DNA from: Sulfurimonas crateris
GTDB taxonomy: Bacteria > Campylobacterota > Campylobacteria > Campylobacterales > Sulfurimonadaceae
NCBI RefSeq assembly: GCF_005217605.1
Contig: NZ_SZPX01000002.1
Location: 221,416 to 285,415 of the forward strand
Direction: 5' to 3'
Length of the DNA stretch: 64,000 bases
Positions 34,162 to 43,429 of this stretch are shown here, in pieces. The notes under the pieces are model-generated. The model did no database searches. It was given only the letters and a program-made list of their open reading frames with translations, and was not told the DNA's origin. Numbering within the stretch: the stretch's first letter is position 1; every line of letters begins with the position of its first letter. The translations under genes were made by a program, and so were the position numbers.

Positions 34162-36525
34162 CTCCACAACCCGCTCAAACATCTCTTTGATCTCCATCTC
34201 GTGGCTTATGAGAAATATCTGTCTGTACTGCTCTTTTATGGTGTGGAAAGCCTCTAGTATCTCCATGCGGCGGCTCTCGTCCTGACTTCCAAACACTTCA
34301 TCGAATGCCAAGAAACCAATGCTGCTTGCACCGCTTAGTTCCGTTAGAGTTTTTGAGATTGCTATGCGAAGCACTAAGTTTGCAAGGTCTATCTCTCCGC
34401 CGCTAAAACGCTCTATGGGGTACTTTTTGCCCTCATCATAGATGAAAAAGTCAAAGTCGTTGCTGACCTCTATGTGCTGGTACTTGCCTTTTGTGATACG
34501 CGCGTACATCTCTGAGGCGATCTCCGAGATGCGGGGCGCTATTTTTGCATTTAGACGTGTCTTAAACTCAGTAAGGCTCGCTTTTATCTTCTCATAATCA
34601 AGCAGGTCATCTTTTTTACTCTGAACTTTTTTCTTTTGCGCTTCATTATTGTTAAGCGAGGCCTCTATATTTTTTATCTCGCCCTCGATCTTTGCGACTT
34701 TTACTTTTATCTCCATCAGAAGTGCGGTTTTTGCATCTATGGCTTTGAGCAGTTCGTCATGCTCCGCAAGCTTTGCTTTGTGCTTCTCTTCGTCGTAGAT
34801 GACAAGGTTAAACTCCGCCTCTTTTTTCTTGTACTGCTCTCTTAGATCTTCGATTCTTTTGCTCACAAGTGCCAAGTCCGCTTTTACGACCGGTAGCCTC
34901 TTTAGCTCTGTTTCATGGCTCACGTATAGTTTGTATTTTGGTTCAAGAGATGCAAAGTCGCTTCTTATCTTCTCGTGCGCTTTCTCATCGTAACTGTAGG
35001 CTTCAAGCTCTTTAAGCTCCTGCTTGTTTTTAAGCCCTTTTTGCTCTACAAGGGCAAAGTGTTCTTGTGCGGCTTTTAGGTCTTTAAGTTTGCTCTCTAT
35101 GATTTTAACACTGCTTACGATCTCTGAAAACTCTTTCTCTTTTTGCTTCTTTTCTGTCTCAAATGCGCTCTTTTGAGTCTCTACGTTGGTAAGCTGTTTT
35201 TTGTACTCATCTATCTTCTTCTGGTGTGTCTCGTTGACCGTGCCGACAAGCGAGTTTACAACATTGTCATACTCTTCAAGGAGCGGTCTCGTGCATGTCG
35301 GACAAGCGCCCTCGTTTCCTAGCTCTTTTAGTTTGGCTATCTTGGCGTTCGTGATATCTATCTGTTTGAGTTCTGAGGCTATTTCGGCTTTTAGCTCGTT
35401 TTCGATCGTCTGTTTTGTCTTTACGCTCTCTTGCAAAACTGCGATGTTTATTTCCAGATTTTTTGCATTTAAGACAAACTCGTCATACCCTTCGCAAGCT
35501 TTTTCAAGTGCGCCAATGTCTGATCTGCTCTTTGTGTACTGCTCTCTTAGCTGAACCTGCTCCTTTTGCAAACCCTCTTTTTTGAGGAAGAACTCTCTGA
35601 GCTTCTCCTGCTCCTTTAACTGCTGCTGCAGGCTAAGATACTCTTTTGCCGCAGGTTTTAAAGATTCGAGCTTCTCCTGCTTGTCTTCAAGTTCATGAAA
35701 CTCAGCGTTAAGTTTTACCTGATTTAACAGCTCGCTGTTTTTAGAGTTTTTTGTCAGTTCCAGCTGTGATGCGAGTTTTTGCTTCTTCTCTTTTGTCTCT
35801 GCAAACACTCCGAGCTCTTTTTTTATCTCTTTTTCTTTTGTTTTTAGTGCATCAAGATATTCTGTCTTGCTCTTCTCATCTTTTACAAGAGCCTCTTTTG
35901 AAGCGATATTCTGCTTTATCTGCTCCTCTTTTTGCTTTATCTCCGCTTCGCCCAAAAGCACCTCTTTAAACGCTTCTATTTCGCGTTTTAGCTCTCTGCT
36001 TTTTTCAATCAGCTCTCTTTCGACAAAGTCTATTTTTTCAAGTCCCAAAAGACGGCGTATCATCTTTTTTCTATCTTCATTTTTAAGCGTACTGAGGCTT
36101 GTAAGCTCTTTTTGGGAGGCAAAAAGAGTGTTCACAAAAGCATCTTTGCTCATCTTTGTTAGTGATGTTATGGAGCTTGTCACCTCTTTGGCACCACTTG
36201 TGATAAGCTCTTCATTTTTGTAGAGTTTTGCGTTTGCGCTCATCGCTTTTCCGCGAAATTCACGAACTACTCTGTAGGTTGCCGCATCAAACTCAAACTC
36301 AAGCTCAACGACCACCGCATCTTTTGCGTCAGCATTTGAGTTTTTGACTATATCTTTATACCCTTTGCTTCTAAGTTCGCCGTAAAGTGCAAAAAATATC
36401 GCCTCGAAGATGGTAGATTTTCCGCTTCCGTTTTTGCCGATGATGCCTATCAAACCCTCGCCAAACTCTATTGTCTTAGCGCTGTATTTTTTAAAGTTTT
36501 CAAGTCGGAGTCTAGATAGTATCAT
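34156..36525 (-). CDS. sbcC: SbcC/Rad50-like DNA repair ATPase
   Basis: 789 residues from the ATG at 36525, which has GAGGAGG upstream; the frame is open further 5' inside sbcD. The N-terminal P-loop is GKNGSGKST. Two long coiled coils flank a zinc hook (GACPTCTRPL). The C-terminal ABC half has RFSGGEIDLANLVLRIAIS and LAFDEVFGSQDESRR. Shorter than the E. coli protein, as is common in Campylobacterota. With SbcD it opens DNA hairpins and processes double-strand ends. Its start overlaps the sbcD stop. Confidence 0.93.
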   Translation of the reverse strand: MILSRLRLENFKKYSAKTIEFGEGLIGIIGKNGSGKSTIFEAIFFALYGELRSKGYKDIVKNSNADAKDAVVVELEFEFDAATYRVVREFRGKAMSANAKLYKNEELITSGAKEVTSSITSLTKMSKDAFVNTLFASQKELTSLSTLKNEDRKKMIRRLLGLEKIDFVERELIEKSRELKREIEAFKEVLLGEAEIKQKEEQIKQNIASKEALVKDEKSKTEYLDALKTKEKEIKKELGVFAETKEKKQKLASQLELTKNSKNSELLNQVKLNAEFHELEDKQEKLESLKPAAKEYLSLQQQLKEQEKLREFFLKKEGLQKEQVQLREQYTKSRSDIGALEKACEGYDEFVLNAKNLEINIAVLQESVKTKQTIENELKAEIASELKQIDITNAKIAKLKELGNEGACPTCTRPLLEEYDNVVNSLVGTVNETHQKKIDEYKKQLTNVETQKSAFETEKKQKEKEFSEIVSSVKIIESKLKDLKAAQEHFALVEQKGLKNKQELKELEAYSYDEKAHEKIRSDFASLEPKYKLYVSHETELKRLPVVKADLALVSKRIEDLREQYKKKEAEFNLVIYDEEKHKAKLAEHDELLKAIDAKTALLMEIKVKVAKIEGEIKNIEASLNNNEAQKKKVQSKKDDLLDYEKIKASLTEFKTRLNAKIAPRISEIASEMYARITKGKYQHIEVSNDFDFFIYDEGKKYPIERFSGGEIDLANLVLRIAISKTLTELSGASSIGFLAFDEVFGSQDESRRMEILEAFHTIKEQYRQIFLISHEMEIKEMFERVVEL

Positions 36526-37630
36526 CACAAACCTCCTCGTAGTGTGCAAAGAGCTCTTGGACTTTGAGTTTTAGCCTCTCAAACTCCTCTCCTTTTGCTT
36601 CCTCTTTTATGTGTTCAAGAAAAAACTCCTCAAGTGATACGGCTTCGGCTTCCATCATCGCTGTCTCACTGCTGACATGCTTGAACTCTCGCTTTACCGA
36701 TACGCTCATAGCATCTGTAAAAATCTTTTTTATCTCCGAGTTTTGAATGTCAATGGATTGCAGAACGCTCAAATTTGTAAGTTTTACCTCGACTATTGCA
36801 TCTTTTACGTCGCTTGTATCGATCTTTGAGACGGAGTTTTCATAATCCTCGCAATCTATCTCTTTTACGACTATGGGACGGATTTTTATCTCTTTGTATT
36901 CGACCTTTAGCTCATCGTACAAGCTTATCTCCGCAAAGCCTTTAGAGTTTCGTTTATCATTAAGACTTGTTCTCTCTGTAGAGCCGCTGTAGTAGACGTT
37001 TTCATGCTTGCCGACCTTTCCAAAACCGTGCCAATGCCCGAGTGCGACATAGTCCATCATCTTAAAGATATACTCTTTTTCACTCGGATAGACCCACTCG
37101 CCAAACTCGTTCATAAGATAAAAAGCACCCACGGAGCAGTGCATCATCATTATATTCTTTTTACTTTTGTCAATGCTCTCTTCGCATAGCTCTATCTGTG
37201 AAAGCGCCTTTGTTTCGTCGTTCATATGGGGCAGGGCGTGAAATATTATGTGCCCGAACTCTATCTTTTTATATTCTTGATTGTACGCCGCATATACGTT
37301 TTTAAAGTTGTCAAATATCTTTAGGATGGGCGAGCTTAGATTTGTTCTGGGCGTTGAGTGGTTTCCCGCTATAAGGATGAACGGGATATCAAGAGAGTCT
37401 ATGATCTTGAACTGTTCAAGCGCAAAAGTGATAGCGCGGTTTGAGGGGCTTGAGCGGTGAAAAAGGTCACCCGTATGGATAATATAATCGGGTTTTATCT
37501 CTTTTATCTGCTCTACGACCTGAGCAAAAGCGTCGTAAAAGTCCGCTTCTCTCTGGTTTATGTTTTCCTCATTTAAGATGTCTAAGTCGTTAAAACCTAA
37601 GTGAGTATCGCTAAAATGTAATATTTTCAA
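36512..37630 (-). CDS. sbcD: SbcD/Mre11-like nuclease
   Basis: 372 residues with the metallophosphoesterase motifs DTHLGF, HTGDLFHRS, AGNHS and LGHWHGFGK, all metal ligands present. The start is TTG at 37630 (KILHFSDTHLGF follows directly). The AGGA ribosome site six bases upstream forms part of the 3' arm of a stable hairpin (37635-37663). It is the nuclease partner of SbcC, with overlapping genes. Confidence 0.93.
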   Translation of the reverse strand: MKILHFSDTHLGFNDLDILNEENINQREADFYDAFAQVVEQIKEIKPDYIIHTGDLFHRSSPSNRAITFALEQFKIIDSLDIPFILIAGNHSTPRTNLSSPILKIFDNFKNVYAAYNQEYKKIEFGHIIFHALPHMNDETKALSQIELCEESIDKSKKNIMMMHCSVGAFYLMNEFGEWVYPSEKEYIFKMMDYVALGHWHGFGKVGKHENVYYSGSTERTSLNDKRNSKGFAEISLYDELKVEYKEIKIRPIVVKEIDCEDYENSVSKIDTSDVKDAIVEVKLTNLSVLQSIDIQNSEIKKIFTDAMSVSVKREFKHVSSETAMMEAEAVSLEEFFLEHIKEEAKGEEFERLKLKVQELFAHYEEVCDDTI

Positions 37631-37634
37631 AAAA

Positions 37635-37663
37635 AATCCTAATTCAACAAAAAAATTAGGATT
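37635..37663 (-). terminator. Hairpin-T-run at the sbcD start (terminator or ribosome-site lock)
   Basis: AATCCTAATT / AATTAGGATT (10 bp) is followed on the minus strand by a run of eight T. It terminates the DUF4824 operon in form, but the T run contains the sbcD TTG start and the stem holds the sbcD AGGA site. Confidence 0.7.
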
Positions 37664-37697
37664 ATGATAACTAATGTTTGAGTAAAGTTTCTATAAA

Positions 37698-38516
37698 TTA
37701 ATATATTCTTTTTACAGAAGTAATGAAAGGTTCATATCTGCTTCCATACTTTACTTCTACCTTGTATTGTAAAGAGGTGTTTCGCGTGTTATTATGACTA
37801 TTTATTGGTCCGATCTCTTTTAAAAGATATTTAAATTTATAAGGCAGATGAACAGTTTGAACATTAAGCCGTTGTATATAACCGTACAAGATTTTTTCTT
37901 TATAATCTTTAACTAGCCCTACAACTCCTTTGACTATAAGATAATCTGTTTTATTGGGATACTTCTGTCTTAATCCTTCATACTCTAAACCTGCATCGAT
38001 AGCAAAAAGTCTTGATTGTGATATTTGTTCACGAGTAAAATTATTTTTGGCATTCTCATAATCTCTTTGCTTCTTCTTGTCGTCTTTATTAGCATTATAT
38101 AAAGCCTCTTTTTCCATTAATACTGCTTCTGCTGATTTTAAAGATTTTTTATATAATTCACCATTATTTTCCAGTACGATAAAGACTTCCTTGGTTGGTG
38201 TCCTTGTGCTCTCTTTAGAATATAAGTACTTATCTGTATCAAAACCCAACTCTTCTAATTTATCATGGTTTAGAAAATTATCCTGATGTGAGCGACTTGA
38301 TTTGTTTGCAGTTCTATATACAAGCCTAAGAGATACGCTATTGTTCTCTTTTCTTATATAACTTGGCAGTTGAAGTTCTCTTTGTGTTAATGTTACTTCT
38401 GATGTCGCCTCACTTGATCGATTAAGATAAACACCCAGAAGCATAACCGCGTTTGTAATAACTAACAGTACAAAAGCGGATGCAAAAAGCTTGGAGGATA
38501 ATTTAAATATTTTCAT
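37698..38516 (-). CDS. DUF4824-like membrane-anchored protein
   Basis: 272 residues with one N-terminal membrane helix (about 10-30) and a large extracytoplasmic part. Asp/Lys-rich helices occupy about 120-165. The end (NTSLQYKVEVKYGSRYEPFITSV) resembles DUF4824, a family usually encoded next to DUF2157/DUF4401 membrane proteins, as here. The function of the pair is unknown. Its start overlaps the end of the DUF2157-like gene by four bases. Confidence 0.65.
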   Translation of the reverse strand: MKIFKLSSKLFASAFVLLVITNAVMLLGVYLNRSSEATSEVTLTQRELQLPSYIRKENNSVSLRLVYRTANKSSRSHQDNFLNHDKLEELGFDTDKYLYSKESTRTPTKEVFIVLENNGELYKKSLKSAEAVLMEKEALYNANKDDKKKQRDYENAKNNFTREQISQSRLFAIDAGLEYEGLRQKYPNKTDYLIVKGVVGLVKDYKEKILYGYIQRLNVQTVHLPYKFKYLLKEIGPINSHNNTRNTSLQYKVEVKYGSRYEPFITSVKRIY

Positions 38517-39589
38517 AATAGATTCTCCCTTTTACCTTTTAACAACTCGCTTCTAACTCTTTTGAGTATCATAAGTATGAAAACGGCACTTATCCCTATT
38601 ATTAGAAAGAAAATATATTTTGGCATCCAGTTCCACCACCAGTTAAAAAACTTTGTATATAGAAAAATGACAAAAAATACATTTCCCATATTTGTAACTT
38701 CAGAGAGACCTTTTTTTATCCCAATATATATGGCGAAGGCACTAAAAGCAAATCCTATAACTTGGTAGAAACCCTCTATTGAGTCTTCAGCTAGATTTAT
38801 ATAACTGATTGAGCCATTATTTGATAAGATTAATACAGGCAAGAAAAATAAAAACATAGAAAAATATCTGTAAACAACATCAAAGTTTGTGTATTTGGAA
38901 TGATTTATAAAAGAGAGTAAAAACAGGATTAAAGCAACCGGAAAAAAGTTCTCAGGATGATTTGAAAAGTTAATCCAATAAGCTCCACCCCAAACTCCAA
39001 CTTTCGCTGATAGAAAAAACGAAAAGAATATAATTCCTATGCCTAAAAGCAGTCTTGTGTTTAGAGCGTAAGCTAGTAAAAATGCAAACAGCGAGAATAT
39101 TAAGGAAGCATTTGGCGAAGGTGTAATATTGAATATTTGAGCAATCATAGATATATTTAATACAAATGTAGTAAAAGTAAGTAGAGCGGCGATTTTTGTA
39201 TAGTAATCTTTGTTTTGTTTATTTGATAGGTAGTATGTAAAGAAAACTAAAACAGTTGGGGTGGAAATAAGTATAAAAACTTGTGTACTTTCTTTAAAGT
39301 CGCCCCAAAATTGCAAAAATAGAAAAAATATACTAAATGCCAATCCAAGAGCCGCTAAAAACGAGACTATTTTCATACCAAGACTAAGTTGCTTTTCATT
39401 TTTAGTTGTATCTATGTCAAACTCTAAAGAGTAGTTTGATAAAAGATTTTGGTGGTATTTAGCTATCTTTTCATTTTGTTCAGCAGTAAGTGAAACTACA
39501 TCTGTGTCTTTTAATATTTCAAGTTCTGCTTGAAATGATTTAATTTGATCTGTTCTTTGTTGGGCTGTAAGGGTTGATGTTTTATTCAT
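38513..39589 (-). CDS. DUF2157-like multi-pass membrane protein
   Basis: 358 residues from the ATG at 39589 (AGGA upstream). About 65 cytoplasmic residues, with a short helical DUF2157-type head (LEILKDTDVVSLTAEQNEKIAKYHQNLL), precede around ten membrane helices. It forms an overlapping pair with the DUF4824-like gene. No transporter motif is visible; the function is unknown. Confidence 0.65.
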   Translation of the reverse strand: MNKTSTLTAQQRTDQIKSFQAELEILKDTDVVSLTAEQNEKIAKYHQNLLSNYSLEFDIDTTKNEKQLSLGMKIVSFLAALGLAFSIFFLFLQFWGDFKESTQVFILISTPTVLVFFTYYLSNKQNKDYYTKIAALLTFTTFVLNISMIAQIFNITPSPNASLIFSLFAFLLAYALNTRLLLGIGIIFFSFFLSAKVGVWGGAYWINFSNHPENFFPVALILFLLSFINHSKYTNFDVVYRYFSMFLFFLPVLILSNNGSISYINLAEDSIEGFYQVIGFAFSAFAIYIGIKKGLSEVTNMGNVFFVIFLYTKFFNWWWNWMPKYIFFLIIGISAVFILMILKRVRSELLKGKRENLL

Positions 39590-39688
39590 ATATAAATAAA
39601 TCCTAATTAACAAAAATAATTATTAAATAGTATCAAATATTTTCTGAACTTCACATTATTTTTAGCATTTTTCTTTTTTATAACATCA

Positions 39689-40990
39689 CTATTTTTTGAA
39701 AAACTTATAGTAAAAATCTTTTATGGTTCTTAGTTTTGTTCTGCTTATTGCCAGAGAGCCGCTTTCGACTTTTCCGCTTGTAACAGTTGTTCCTGCGGCT
39801 ATCATCACATCATCTTCGATGGTCACAGGGGCTACAAGCTGGCTGTCGCTTCCTACAAATACATTCTTGCCGATGATGGTCTGGTACTTTTTAACTCCGT
39901 CGTAGTTGCAGGTAATGACTCCCGCGCCGATGTTTGTTCCCTCATCGACCGTTGCATCTCCTATGTAGCTTAGATGTCCAGCTTTTACACCTTTTAGGGT
40001 GGATTTTTTAACCTCGACAAAGTTTCCTATATGCGTATCTTCAAGTTCTGAAGCAGGGCGCAGATGAGCCAGAGGTCCTACGTCGGAGTTTTTAACTACG
40101 CTATCTTCAATAACGCTGTGCGCTTTTATATGTGAGCTGATTATCTTGGAATTGCCCGTTATACGGCATCCGTTCTCAACTATGCACTCGCCCTCGAAAA
40201 TGACACCCTCTTCAATGTAGATGGTTGAAGGAAGCTGCATTCTCACACCCGCTTCCATCCATTTGGTTTTGATTCTATCTTGCATTATCTCCTCGGCGAC
40301 AGAGAGATCTTTTTTGGAGTTTACGCCCCTGAAGTGCTCTTCGTCTACCAAAAGAGGAGAAATAGTAAGTCCGTCAGCTCTTGCCATGGAGATCACATCT
40401 GTAAGGTAGTACTCTTTTTGAGCGTTGTCGTTGCCAAGAAGAGGGATATATTTGTCCAAAACTTTTTTAGAAAAAGCGTATATGCCGGCATTTACGGTTG
40501 TAACTGAGAGTTCAAGTTTAGAGGCATCTTTTTGTTCGACTATCTTTTGTACTTCACCGTCTTTTATGATAACACGGCCGTATCCATCGGGGTTTGGCAG
40601 GTCAAAGATGGACATTACGATGTCGGAGTCGTTATGCAGAAATCCATCAAGAGCTTTGGCAGAGATGAGCGGCATATCTCCGTTTAGAACAAGGACTTTT
40701 TCATTTTTGACAGAGACGTTTTTCATAGCCCCGCCGGTTCCCGGAAAGTTGATATCGTCTTGAGTGACAAAGTTTATATCGTTAAAGTATGAGCTTACAG
40801 CTTTTTGTACGGCATCCTTTTGGTGAGCGATGACCACGGTTATATCATCGCTTATTTCGCGTGATGCTTTTATAATGTAATAGAGCATCTCTCTGCCGCA
40901 AACAGTATGTAAAACCTTCGCTTTTGAGGATTTCATTCGACTCCCTTTTCCGGCAGCCAAGATAACTATACTGATTCTGTTTTTGTTCAT
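39689..40990 (-). CDS. glmU: Bifunctional GlmU (GlcNAc-1-P uridyltransferase / GlcN-1-P acetyltransferase)
   Basis: 433 residues. The N-terminal uridyltransferase has [26 protein letters not shown], and NAGIYAF. From about residue 245 a left-handed beta-helix of hexapeptide repeats forms the acetyltransferase ([42 protein letters not shown]). It makes UDP-GlcNAc for peptidoglycan and lipopolysaccharide. Single gene, divergent from motA. Confidence 0.97.
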   Translation of the reverse strand: MNKNRISIVILAAGKGSRMKSSKAKVLHTVCGREMLYYIIKASREISDDITVVIAHQKDAVQKAVSSYFNDINFVTQDDINFPGTGGAMKNVSVKNEKVLVLNGDMPLISAKALDGFLHNDSDIVMSIFDLPNPDGYGRVIIKDGEVQKIVEQKDASKLELSVTTVNAGIYAFSKKVLDKYIPLLGNDNAQKEYYLTDVISMARADGLTISPLLVDEEHFRGVNSKKDLSVAEEIMQDRIKTKWMEAGVRMQLPSTIYIEEGVIFEGECIVENGCRITGNSKIISSHIKAHSVIEDSVVKNSDVGPLAHLRPASELEDTHIGNFVEVKKSTLKGVKAGHLSYIGDATVDEGTNIGAGVITCNYDGVKKYQTIIGKNVFVGSDSQLVAPVTIEDDVMIAAGTTVTSGKVESGSLAISRTKLRTIKDFYYKFFKK

Positions 40991-41095
40991 TTTTAACTCT
41001 TTATAATATTTGACAAAATTATACCCTCCGCCTCTTATATTTGAAATTAAATCTCGAAAATTCCCATTTATTGAAGAGCCTAATATTTTTTGTGG

Positions 41096-41103
41096 TATTA
41101 TAA
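41096..41103 (+). promoter_or_regulatory. Putative motA promoter -10
   Basis: TATTATAA about 28 bases before the motA ATG. A sigma-70-like -10 without an obvious -35; no sigma-28 or sigma-54 consensus was seen here. Confidence 0.35.
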
Positions 41104-41131
41104 GCCCAATATTTTACTATAAGGTATTTGA

Positions 41132-41896
41132 ATGGATTTAGGTACGGTCATAGGTATTGTTTTAGTCTTTGCACTTCTGATGGGTGCAATGGCGATGGGT
41201 GTGGGAGTAGGCCCTTATATCGATATCCCTTCAGTTCTTATCGTTATCGGCGGTAGTATCGGTGCGTTGATGGTATCGTTCAAGCCCTCACAGATGAAAT
41301 CTTTCGTTAAAATCTTTATGGTAGCGGTAAAGCCTCCTCAAGAGGACAAAGTAGAACTTATAAAAAAACTTGTCGCATTTGCAACAAAAGCCAGAAAAGA
41401 CGGCATATTGGCGCTTGAGGGCGAAGTAAATGACGAGCAGAACGACTTTTTAAGAAAAGGTCTCTCTATGGCGATTGACGGCAATGAGCCTGATAACATA
41501 AGAGAGCTTTTAGAGATAGAGATGGAGCAGACAAGCACGCGCCACAAGGTAAACGGTTCAATGTTTAGCCAATGGGCAGGTCTTGCAGGTGCTATGGGTA
41601 TGGTCGGAACACTTATCGGTCTTGTTGCCATGCTTTTAAATATGGCTGACCCTTCGGCGATCGGTCCATCTATGGCGGTCGCACTCCTAACTACCATGTA
41701 CGGTGCGATCATCGGTAACGTTTTGGGGACACCTATTGCCAACATACTGGGCATAAGAAATGATGAGGAGACTCTCATAAAAGAGATGATACTTACGGGC
41801 ATAATGTCGATTCAATCAGGAGATGCTCCAAGAGCACTAGAGGCAAAACTGCTTAGCTATCTGCCTCCAAAAGAGCGTGTGAGTCAATATAACTAA
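41132..41896 (+). CDS. motA: Flagellar stator protein MotA
   Basis: 254 residues with four membrane helices: about 5-22, 32-50, 147-167 and 180-200. The segment GLAGAMGMVGTLIGLVAMLLNM is the conserved third helix, and the ALLTTMYGAIIGNVLGTPIAN segment the fourth. The cytoplasmic loop holds the charged residues that contact FliG. It is the proton-channel subunit of the flagellar motor. It overlaps motB by one base. Confidence 0.97.
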   Translation: MDLGTVIGIVLVFALLMGAMAMGVGVGPYIDIPSVLIVIGGSIGALMVSFKPSQMKSFVKIFMVAVKPPQEDKVELIKKLVAFATKARKDGILALEGEVNDEQNDFLRKGLSMAIDGNEPDNIRELLEIEMEQTSTRHKVNGSMFSQWAGLAGAMGMVGTLIGLVAMLLNMADPSAIGPSMAVALLTTMYGAIIGNVLGTPIANILGIRNDEETLIKEMILTGIMSIQSGDAPRALEAKLLSYLPPKERVSQYN

Positions 41897-42672
41897 TGGC
41901 TAAGAAAAAATGTCCTGAATGTGAAAAGTGTCTCCCGCTGTGGCTTGTAGCCTTTGGAGACCTTATGTCACTGCTTTTGTGCTTCTTTGTCCTTCTTCTC
42001 TCAATGTCAAGCATGGATGCAAAAAAGATATCTGAAGCCATAGGTTCACTCTCTGGAGCTATGAGCGTCTTGGAGGGCGGTATTAAAACCGAGGTCTCCA
42101 AAAGACGTATCCAAGAGTCAACTCCTATTGAGTCTGCTGATGAGACCTCTGAACAGGTAAACAGAGTTATGCAGGCACTTACTGAAGTAAACGAGATGAC
42201 CGCAGAGGGCGACGGTCCTGCCGTATCTCTTGAAGAGGCGCAAGACGGTTTTGTGATCGAACTTCCTGCCGCTCTGCTTTTCAAATCAGGCAGTGCTACC
42301 ATACAGAGTGAGGACGCGCTTCTCTTCCTAAAAAGAATAGCACTTATAGTAGGTGAGCTTCCAAACCAAACAAAAGTAAGCGTTCAAGGACATACAGATA
42401 ATCAGTTGCCGGGAACGGGCAGTCCATATAAAGATAACTGGGAACTCTCTTCTGCCAGAGCGATCTCTGTACTTCAGGAACTTCTTTTAAACGGAGTAGA
42501 TCCAAAACGAATAAATGCAGCAGGATTTTCAGAGTTCTCTCCAAAAGCAACCAATGTTACAGAGAGCGGCAGAGAGAAAAACCGTAGAGTCGAGCTTCAC
42601 TTTTACGGTGCAGATCCTGACGATAAACAAAAAGTCGAGCAAGGCGTCTTGGATAAGGCAGCAAGCAAATAA
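41896..42672 (+). CDS. motB: Flagellar stator protein MotB
   Basis: 258 residues. A single membrane helix (about 15-38) contains the proton-carrying Asp22 in AFGDLMSLLLCFFVLL. The C-terminal OmpA-like peptidoglycan-binding domain has VSVQGHTDNQ and REKNRRVELHFYG. The N-terminus carries a CPECEKC cysteine cluster just before the helix. It anchors the stator to the cell wall. Confidence 0.97.
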   Translation: MAKKKCPECEKCLPLWLVAFGDLMSLLLCFFVLLLSMSSMDAKKISEAIGSLSGAMSVLEGGIKTEVSKRRIQESTPIESADETSEQVNRVMQALTEVNEMTAEGDGPAVSLEEAQDGFVIELPAALLFKSGSATIQSEDALLFLKRIALIVGELPNQTKVSVQGHTDNQLPGTGSPYKDNWELSSARAISVLQELLLNGVDPKRINAAGFSEFSPKATNVTESGREKNRRVELHFYGADPDDKQKVEQGVLDKAASK

Positions 42673-43412
42673 TGTTTAAGCTTTTTCTACTTTTTTTGTG
42701 GCTGGGAGCAGCCTCTCTCTTTGGAGCTGAAAACGTCGCTATTCCAACTATGAACTTTGAGCTCTCCGCTCCCTCTTCTCCTCAGCAGCTAGTAAGCTCA
42801 CTTAATGTTCTGGTTCTCTTAACGCTCCTTTTCCTGGCTCCTAGCATGGTGCTTGTGATGACGACTTTTACAAGGTTTGTCATAGTTTTTGGCTTTTTAA
42901 GACAGGCCCTTGGTACACAACAGGTTCCTCCCACGCAGCTATTGGTTATGCTTGCGATGATACTCACATTCTTTGTTATGGAACCTGTAGGTGTAAAAGC
43001 CTATGAAAACGGAATTAAGCCGTACATAGAAGAGAAAATTGGTTATGAAGAGGCGTTTGATGAAACAACTCTTCCATTTAAGAACTTTATGATCAGAAAT
43101 ACCAGAGAGAAGGACTTGGCTCTCTTTTTTAGAATAAGAAAGATGGAGAACCCGACTACGGTCGCAGATGTTCCTCTATCGGTTATTATTCCGGCCTTTG
43201 TCATAAGCGAGCTAAAGACCGCTTTTGAGATAGGCTTTTTGCTCTTTTTACCGTTTTTGGTCATAGATATGGTTGTTGCATCAATTTTGATGTCTATGGG
43301 TATGATGATGTTGCCGCCTATTATGATAGCGCTGCCCTTTAAGATACTTGTCTTTATTCTCATAGACGGATGGAACTTGTTAATAGGCAATCTGATAGCC
43401 TCGATAAAATAG
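42672..43412 (+). CDS. fliP: Flagellar export gate protein FliP
   Basis: 246 residues with a signal peptide (to about 18). The FliP signatures are FTRFVIVFGFLRQALGTQQVPP-type, and PAFVISELKTAFEIGFLLFLPFLVIDM, followed by SMGMMMLPP. It is a core subunit of the flagellar type III export gate (FliP5-FliQ4-FliR1). It starts one base inside the motB stop, so motA-motB-fliP are one transcript. Confidence 0.97.
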   Translation: MFKLFLLFLWLGAASLFGAENVAIPTMNFELSAPSSPQQLVSSLNVLVLLTLLFLAPSMVLVMTTFTRFVIVFGFLRQALGTQQVPPTQLLVMLAMILTFFVMEPVGVKAYENGIKPYIEEKIGYEEAFDETTLPFKNFMIRNTREKDLALFFRIRKMENPTTVADVPLSVIIPAFVISELKTAFEIGFLLFLPFLVIDMVVASILMSMGMMMLPPIMIALPFKILVFILIDGWNLLIGNLIASIK

Positions 43413-43429
43413 ATATAAAAGTAGATAAT

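Noticed and set aside
43370..43429. TrmA start at the ATG inside fliP
   Set aside because: It would overlap fliP by 43 bases and add a non-conserved N-terminus; the GTG at 43430 gives the expected NCKYFG opening.
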